Position numbers and translations under genes: made by a program. A DNA stretch of 64,000 nt from Blasia pusilla (taxonomy: Eukaryota; Marchantiophyta; Marchantiopsida; Blasiales). Every line of letters starts with the position of its first letter. The stretch's first letter is position 1. The notes beneath the pieces are model-generated. The model saw only the letters and a program-made list of their open reading frames with translations. It did no database searches and was not told the origin of the DNA. Location: positions 17,484,001-17,548,000 of the forward strand of contig CM114272.1 of assembly GCA_050084515.1 (NCBI GenBank), in the 5' to 3' direction. Positions 57,463 to 64,000 of the stretch are shown piece by piece.

Positions 57463-59650
57463 AATAACCAGTGAACTAGAATCGAATGTGAATCGATCTG
57501 TGTCTAAATGAACCCTAAATCAGAAAACCTTTTAAACAGAGACTTGTCTACAGAAGCAAATTCAAAACAAAGGCTTGCGGAAAGCTAGTATAGAGAGGTA
57601 GCTATGGAAGAAATGCAACATGTGCAGATCTCCAAAAGCTTCAAACTCATTCCCCAAGAGGATTTCCAAATAGTGGAAGCAGGACTTCCAAATAGTGGGC
57701 ACTAGGCAGCGCCTGAGCGGTTCTCAGAGAGTCAAAAACTCAGCCGGATGTGCATAGTAACAAAAAATGAGAACGAAAATTGAGAACGATTGAGTGGAGT
57801 CTCAAAGGTGCGGAGACACGGCAGAGATGAGGGCACTTTAGAACTTCCTCAGAGCCGGACTATCATGAAGTTGTGCAGCTAAGAGAGAAGGCACCGCTGC
57901 CAAGTTCAGGAGAACAACTTACGGGCCGAAGTTGGCAAACACAAGCTGTAGATTCGGGGAGCCAATGTGCAGAGTACGTTGGGGAGCCAACATAGAAGAG
58001 CAACGAACTGAAGACAAGCTACAGAGCGGAGAGAAAACAAGCTGGGAAACGCACAAATCTGCTACACACATACAAACTCGCAGAGTCCAGGAGAAGACCA
58101 CATGCTTTAATGCAGGTTTGTTGTGGACTGCTTCGAAATCAGCAATGAGAAAACAATGATGAGCTGCGGAGAGGGAGGAGTCTACACTCCAGAGCGTAGC
58201 AAAAATCTATGCATCGTCAAGCACCAACAAAGTCAGGTACTTCTGGGAGAATCAAAGCTGCAGAGAAACGGGTACTTGGAGTTGGGGGAGCAACGAACTG
58301 ATCAGAGTCGGGGAGTGAGGAGTCCCGACTCCCGACTCGAGCGATTATATGTGTTGCGCAACTGTGCAGCGTCGCCGAGCAACAATGGAGTCGGAACTGT
58401 CGGGCCCTTCGGGGAGAATCAAAGTTGCGGGCCGTGTAGGGAGTCGGAGCTTCTGAGAGAGGAGCAACGGACTGAGCGGAGTCGGGGAGAGAGCAGCGGA
58501 TTGAGCAGAGTCGCGGACAGAATCAGAGCTATGGAGATTGGAGAGTGTGGCGGGTCGGAGCCGTAGAGAGAATCGGTAGTACCCATGGGGTAGTACCCTC
58601 CCAAGGCTCGGAGCCCTCGGGAGGGCTCCGAGCCTCGGTCTGAGGGTACTAACCCATGGCCCCACATACTTGTCACCCAGTCGTATCGCCTCTGCCTGCC
58701 CATCTCGGGCTTCCCCTCCTAAAACTTCTCTTGAAGCCGTTGACTTTGAGTCGAACGGCTGCAACCTTAAGAGAAAGAGCGACGGGCTAGGGTTTGAAAT
58801 CCTTCCCCCAAATTTGACGGTGACGATCTGCTATGCCTTTGGAATTCTAATCCAACCATCAGCTGTCTCCTCCATTCCCCCCTTGCCATGTAAGCCTTAG
58901 AATCGCCGGCCTTTAAAATTCAAATCGGCAGTATTCCATGAGGCTCATTGTAGGAAGCCATCCGTTTCTGCTGATTTCAAATGGACGGCGGCTATATTCC
59001 GACGACTCCCTGCCGGGATGGGGATACTTTCCGTCATTCCTCTAGTAACACCGTCACTTGCCGGGATGGCCTTGTCACACGCCAGAAACCCTGCCATAAG
59101 TTTGTTGAGCCAAACGGAAAATCTCAAAACTGTCGGCTAGCACTACTCGCGACCCCGGATCTGTGAAAACATTGCTCCGATTCCCGCGGGCTTCCCTTCC
59201 TGCCTATTTTAAGAAATGCGATCATTTGTGCCGTACGGTGTAGGGATCTCTATTCTCTCTTACTGTCCCACAGGTACAGGGTAGCAAGAATTCAGGAAAT
59301 CTTCAATTAATTAAAGACGCGTCGACCACACGGACACGACTAAGGAGTCCATGTCTGTCGTTTCTCCACATTGCACGGCTTCTGACAGCGAAAGGGAAGC
59401 GGGCCGACGACGCTCACAATAGTCAGAGAATTCAGAGCACTTATTGCTCCCATAGTGTTTCCATGTGTTGCGGGTTCTAGTGATGGGTGTCCCCAACCCC
59501 TTCCCCCCATCGAGTTCGGAATGCTCTACATCCGGCTACATTTTCCCGGCAACGGTGACTCTCTCGGATGGTCCGGGACGCTCACGGATATCCGAGAGCA
59601 ATATGGATCGTATGTGGATGGTAGGGTGTGGATGATACATGTTCGTTTTG
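57463..59650. other. Unassigned region
   Basis: Overlapping frames on both strands (57932-58566 plus; 58345-58764 minus) are in a Gly/Glu/Arg-rich plus reading and have no recognised motif. The plus strand between 57760 and 58570 is purine-rich with repeated gaga, gagtcggg and agagc words, which explains the long frames. A large foldback is listed separately. Confidence 0.35.
58583..58659. repeat. Strong 77-nt foldback
   Basis: A perfect 14-bp stem (ggctcggagccctc, 58605-58618, with its complement 58621-58634, loop gg) lies inside outer arms of 18 bp (58583-58600 and 58642-58659, 17 matches). The spacing between inner and outer arms is almost symmetric. Confidence 0.9.
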
Positions 59651-59807
59651 AAATTCAAATCTCAAAGTCCAGCTTATAAAGTCGTCGTAGCGGAGGACGG
59701 TGTAGTGCGGAGGACGGAGCTACAGCTGCGAAGCTATGACATTTGAGGACGGAGCTACAGCTGCTGATTTTGTCCGTGCAGATTTTAAAACTGCTGATCT
59801 CTCTTTG

Positions 59808-59985
59808 CAGAGATTTACCCTCCGTTTGCGGAGATTTCCCCTCCGTTTGCAAAGATTTCCCCTCCGTTTCCAGAGATTTCCCCTCGGTTGCACAATTTCG
59901 CCCTTTGTTGCATGATTTTTCCCTTTGTTGCAGAAATTTGCTCTCCGTTGGAGAGCTTTGCCCTCCATTGCACAAATTTTCCCTT
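59808..59985. repeat. Minisatellite, 21-20 bp unit
   Basis: About nine head-to-tail units of the type gcagagatttcccctccgttt. The first units are 21 bp and nearly identical; the later ones are about 20 bp and diverged. The 21-bp units read as a heptapeptide repeat in both directions (DFPSVCK on plus, GKSLQTE on minus), but no host protein context is evident. Confidence 0.85.
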
Positions 59986-59999
59986 GGCATTGATCATTG

Positions 60000-61616
60000 C
60001 AGCCGTAATGCTTTCGGTTCGTAACGTATTAGTTTTTCTCCAAATCTTGGAGATGAACGTGTTTATGAACACATTCATCTCCGGAGCGTATGAAGGGCCG
60101 TTTGGATGGGTGAATCGCCTATCGATTTTCTCGTTTGTTCTGTAGGGTTATAAGATGAGACTGGCAGAGAATTAGGGGAGGTCTGCCTCAGAATTCTGTG
60201 CTTGTTTTTTTAATTCGTAGAGTTGCATTGCCGGAATGCCTTACGTTTCTTACAATTGGGCCAGATCACACTAGTGTCCAATTGATTGTGGTTCTTTCTT
60301 AAATAGACGGGGAGTCACTTTTTGTTGTCGCTTTACCTATATAAGTGTATTCGGTGGCGCATGTTGTTCAGTCATGCGTTGTGATTTAGCCTCTAGTGCT
60401 TGATTATGTATTTGATGGGTCAGTTGGTCTCTGTAGTTACCTTCTTCTTGAAATCTCTTTATTTCCATTGATAAGTTCAGAATATATCGTGAAGGTGTAT
60501 TAGATGGGTTCTGGTGTTGCATGTGACCATGTCATTCAGAGATGGCCGATTTGGAAAGTTGTGGCTCTAGTAGAAGGCTTTCTGATGGGCTCCTCTGCCC
60601 CTTTTTTCCTTTGTATCGTAAGAATGAACTGAGAATCACTATTGAGGTTCTTGCTACATTTGTGAAGATGTATTTATTCGCATGTCACAAAAAGGTTATG
60701 TGGTTTGCAGGGTGGAGTGTGGATTGTCTTGATATCCATTGCCCTGTCAGTTGCCACCATGATGTTTCCCATCTCCCACGTTGGCGTCTCTTGGGTCTGA
60801 GGGGATTGAAGGTAACTGAAGGGATTCAATGGCATTTTTTTTGTGTAGAAAAAATCATCCATCCAGGTTTTGTCGCACTTATCGACAATAAGTAGGTGTC
60901 TTATGAATTATACCCTGGGATCATGTGAACACCAAATGCTTATTGTTGTTAAGGTGTCATCCGTGTAGTTCCCTAAACTGAGTGGATATTGCATTTGAGA
61001 ACCTAGACATGGCTGGAATACCTTCTTTGTGTCCGTTAATACAATCATGAAAAATATAATTTACTAAAAGAGAATCGATTGGGAATTTTCTGGATAGTCG
61101 ACAACTCTTCTTTGTACAATAGTGTTGATTATGAAGCAAAGCGACAAGGAGGAGGAAAGGGTGCAGAATTGAAAAAATTAGTCACCAAAATTAAGTGTGA
61201 TGCACGCTTGTAGATTGTTTAGGGTAAGATAGTAAATAGATGTAGTATGCAGTAAAGGAAAGAAAAGGACCTCTTGTTCAGAAAGAACAAAATCTGTAAT
61301 GTTTGCTATGGAAATACTTTCTTCATACGTGGGAATTTTTTCCTGAAAAGAAAATATTTTTGTATCAATTGGTTTGATATTTGTTAAATTATGATCTTCA
61401 TGACTCATATAAATGAATTAATTAAAAATATATATATTACAAACCTCAAACCCATCATCCCTTTGCGTAAAAGATGAATTCATAAAAAGGAAGGCATATT
61501 GCCTAAGATATAGGCTAGCAAAAGGAAGGCATTCCAATTATCTTATAGGGTATGTTGCGACATATGATCTGCTTCAAATGTTACTTCAAATGTTATTTTA
61601 ATGTTACCCATCAAAT
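60000..61616. other. Unassigned region before the satellite array
   Basis: No gene is established. A plus-strand piece at 60709-60818, preceded by an AG and followed by a GT, can read GGVWIVLISIALSVAT, a hydrophobic segment. I cannot link it to other exons. The rest is AT-rich. Confidence 0.3.
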
Positions 61617-64000
61617 GGAAAATATTTTTTCTTTTAATGGAAATCCTTGTACCATTCTTTACCCACACAAATAGAAAATAGATATAAAACTATAAAATAC
61701 AGTGAATGGATACATGGACAATATGGTAAAAATTCCATCTTAAAATTAAGGACGTCGAGAAATTAGGGGAAAATTCACAAGATTATCGGTAGGATTGTGG
61801 TAAATAGAAAGCATTCCAATATTTATAAAAATTGGAAATCCTTGTACCATTATTTTACCCAAACAAATAGAAAACAGATGTAAGATTATAAAATACAATG
61901 AGTGGATAAGTGGATAATATGGTAAGCATTCCATCTTAGACTTAAGGACCCTGAGAAATTATGGAAAAATCCACAAGAGTGGCGGTAGGATCGTGATAAA
62001 CAGAAAGCATTACATCTTCCACACACATTACACTCAAAGAAAATAAAATTTTCTATAAAATTGAAAATCCTTGTACCATTCTTTTATCCAAAGAAATAGT
62101 AAACATATGTAAAGCTATAAAATAAAGTGAATGGATAAGTGGACAATATGGTAAGCATTCCTTCTTAGAATTAAGGACGCCGGGAAATTATGGGAAAATT
62201 CACAAGACTGTCAATAGGATCCTAGTAAATAGAAAGCATTCCAGCTTCCACACACACATTACACTTGAAGAAAATCATAATTTATTATCGGATTGGAAGT
62301 GGGAAGTTGCTCTGCGTAGACAAAGGAAAGTATTCCACTATTTCTTTTACCAATTTTTTTCTATGTTGTTGTTAGTTAGGGGAAAATATAATCAAATAGA
62401 AAACATGTGTAAATCTATATAAAAAAAAAAGTGAATGGATAAGTGGATAATATGAAAATTCACAAGACTGTCGGTAGGATCGTGGTAAACAGAAAGCATT
62501 CCATCTTCCACACACATTACACTCAAAGAAAATAAATTTTTTCTATAAAATTGGAAATCCTTGTACCATTCTTTTACCCGAAGAAATAGAAAACACATGT
62601 AAAGCTATCAAATAAAGTGAATGGATAAGTGGATAATATGGTAAGCATTCCATCTTAGAATTAAGGACGCCGAGAAATTAGGGGAAAATTCACAAGATTA
62701 TCGATAGGATTGTGGTAAATAGAAAGCATTCCAATATTTTTAAAAATTGGAAATCCTTGTACCATTCTTTTACCCGAAGAAATAGAAAACACATGTAAAG
62801 CTATCAAATAAAGTGAATGGATAAGTGGATAATATGGTAAGCATTCCATCTTAGAATTAAGGACGCCGAGAAATTAGGGGAAATTTCACAAGATTATCGG
62901 TAGGATGGTGGTAAATAGAAAGCATTCCAATATTTTAAAAAATTGGAAATCCTTGTATCATTCTTTTACCCAAAAAAATAGAAAACAGATGTAAAGCTAT
63001 AAAGTAAGTGAATGGATAAGTGGATAATATGGTAAGCATTCCATCTTAGAATTAAGGACGCCGAGAAATTATGGGAAAGTTCACAAGACTGTCGGTAGGA
63101 TCATGGTAGATAGAAAGCATTCCATCTTCCACAAACATTACACTCAAAGAAAATAAAATTTCTCTTTCAAATTGGAAATCCTTGTACCATTCTTTTACGT
63201 GAAGAAATAGAAAACAGATGCAAAGCTATAAAATAAAGTGAATGGATAAGTGGACAATATGGTAAGCATTCCATCTTATAATTAAGGACGCCGGGAAATT
63301 TATGGAAAGTTTACAAGACTGTCGGTAGGATCATGGTAGACAAAAAGCATTCCATCTTCCACAAACATTACAGTGAAAAAAAATAAATTTTTTTCTATAA
63401 ATTTGGAAATCCTTGTACCATTCTTTTACCCGAAGAAATAGAAAACAGATGTAAAGCTTTAAGATAAAGTGAAGGGATAAGTGGATAATATGGCAAGCAT
63501 TCCATCTTATAATTAAGGACGCCGAGAAATTATGGGAAAGTTCACAAGATTGTCGGTAAGATCGTGGTAGACAGAAAGCATTTCATCTTCCACAAACATT
63601 ACACTCAAAGAAAATAAAAAAATTTCTATAAATTTGGAAATCCTTGTACCATTCTTTTACCCTAAGAAATATAAAAAAGATGTAAAGCTATAAAATAAAG
63701 TGAAGGGATAAGTGGATGATATGGTAAGCATTCTATCTTAGAATTAAGGATGCCGAGAAATTATGGGAAAGTTCAGAAGACTGTCATTAGGATCGTGGTA
63801 AATAGAAAGCATTCCATCTTCCACAAACATTACATTGAAAGAAAATAAATTTTTTTCTACAAAAGTGGAAATCCTTGTACCATTCTTTTACCCGAAGAAA
63901 TAGAAAACAGATGTAAAGCTATAAAATAAAGTGAAGGGAGAAGTGGATAATATGGCAAGCATTCCATCTTATAATTAAGGACGCCGAGAAATTATGGGAA
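61617..64000. repeat. Satellite-like tandem array, units of about 197 and 230 bp
   Basis: The marker aattaaggacgccgagaaatt recurs near 61746, 61943, 62171, 62660, 62858, 63052, 63285, 63513, 63743 and 63976. Two unit lengths alternate. The short form (about 197 bp) lacks a block of roughly 33 bp (catcttccacaaacattaca and following) that is present in the long form (about 230 bp). One divergent unit (62280-62460) carries unrelated sequence. The array continues past the right edge. Minus-strand frames of about 60 codons within it are by-products of the repeat. Confidence 0.93.

Noticed and set aside
57932-58764. 147- and 139-codon frames on opposite strands
   Set aside because: Purine-rich repetitive sequence (gagtcggg words) explains the open frames; no domain is seen.
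59655-60145. Overlapping frames over the minisatellite as a repeat-protein gene
   Set aside because: Open on both strands because the period is a multiple of three; no conserved flanks and the period drifts.
61746-62849. Minus-strand frames of about 62 codons (MECLPYYPLIHSLY-type)
   Set aside because: They repeat with the satellite period and are by-products of the array.
1-64000. CRISPR arrays, tRNA or rRNA genes, organellar insertions
   Set aside because: No spacer-repeat pattern, no cloverleaf with A/B boxes and no rRNA signature were noticed on either strand. The tandem repeats present are satellite-like.

Overview
The window comes from a plant nuclear genome. It has intron-rich genes of plant-specific families, Ty3/gypsy and hAT relics, Helitrons with plant-type ends, and a satellite array. 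Two host genes are intact and both are on the minus strand. One is a SAWADEE-homeodomain (SHH2-type) gene at 9654-13803. The other is a 32-exon autoinhibited Ca2+-ATPase (ACA8/9/10-type) at 28390-39539. The retroelement family resembles those of early-diverging streptophytes, so I lean towards a bryophyte or another non-seed plant. That is a weak inference.

The rest is largely transposon-derived. One Ty3/gypsy family recurs at least five times. Copy A (1-3134, +) is cut by the window edge. Copy B is at 4285-6328 (+). Copy D is at about 22009-24245 (+). Copy C (42695-47950, -) is the most informative. A very decayed copy F lies at 48480-51400 (-). There are also solo or partial LTRs at 16223-17032, 17340-17650, 21218-21975, 24547-24845 and about 24890-25496. 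Read in its own orientation, copy C goes: end of the aspartic protease, a C5 cytosine-DNA methyltransferase of DNMT3/DRM type, reverse transcriptase, RNase H, integrase, a C-terminal PHD finger, LTR. The family therefore carried both a DNA-methylation writer and a histone-reader-type zinc finger. This is the most notable content of the window. All copies seen here are broken by stops and frameshifts.

Layout: 1-6330 gypsy copies A and B; 6330-9650 intergenic; 9654-13803 SHH2; 13804-16222 flank; 16223-17032 solo LTR; 17698-20425 a non-autonomous Helitron carrying a 188-codon ORF; 20426-25500 nested LTRs and copy D; 25500-28389 AT-rich repeats and ACA 3' flank; 28390-39539 ACA; 39540-42694 flank with a 158-bp mini-Helitron; 42695-48102 gypsy copy C; 48103-51540 decayed copy F with a 48-bp perfect palindrome; 51540-55300 unassigned; 55302-57462 a broken hAT transposase; 57463-61616 unassigned with a strong hairpin and a 21-bp minisatellite; 61617-64000 a satellite array of about 197/230-bp units running off the right edge.

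The two host genes are not obviously linked in function. SHH proteins act in RNA-directed DNA methylation, the host pathway expected to silence elements like these. Their proximity to a methyltransferase-bearing retroelement is probably chance.
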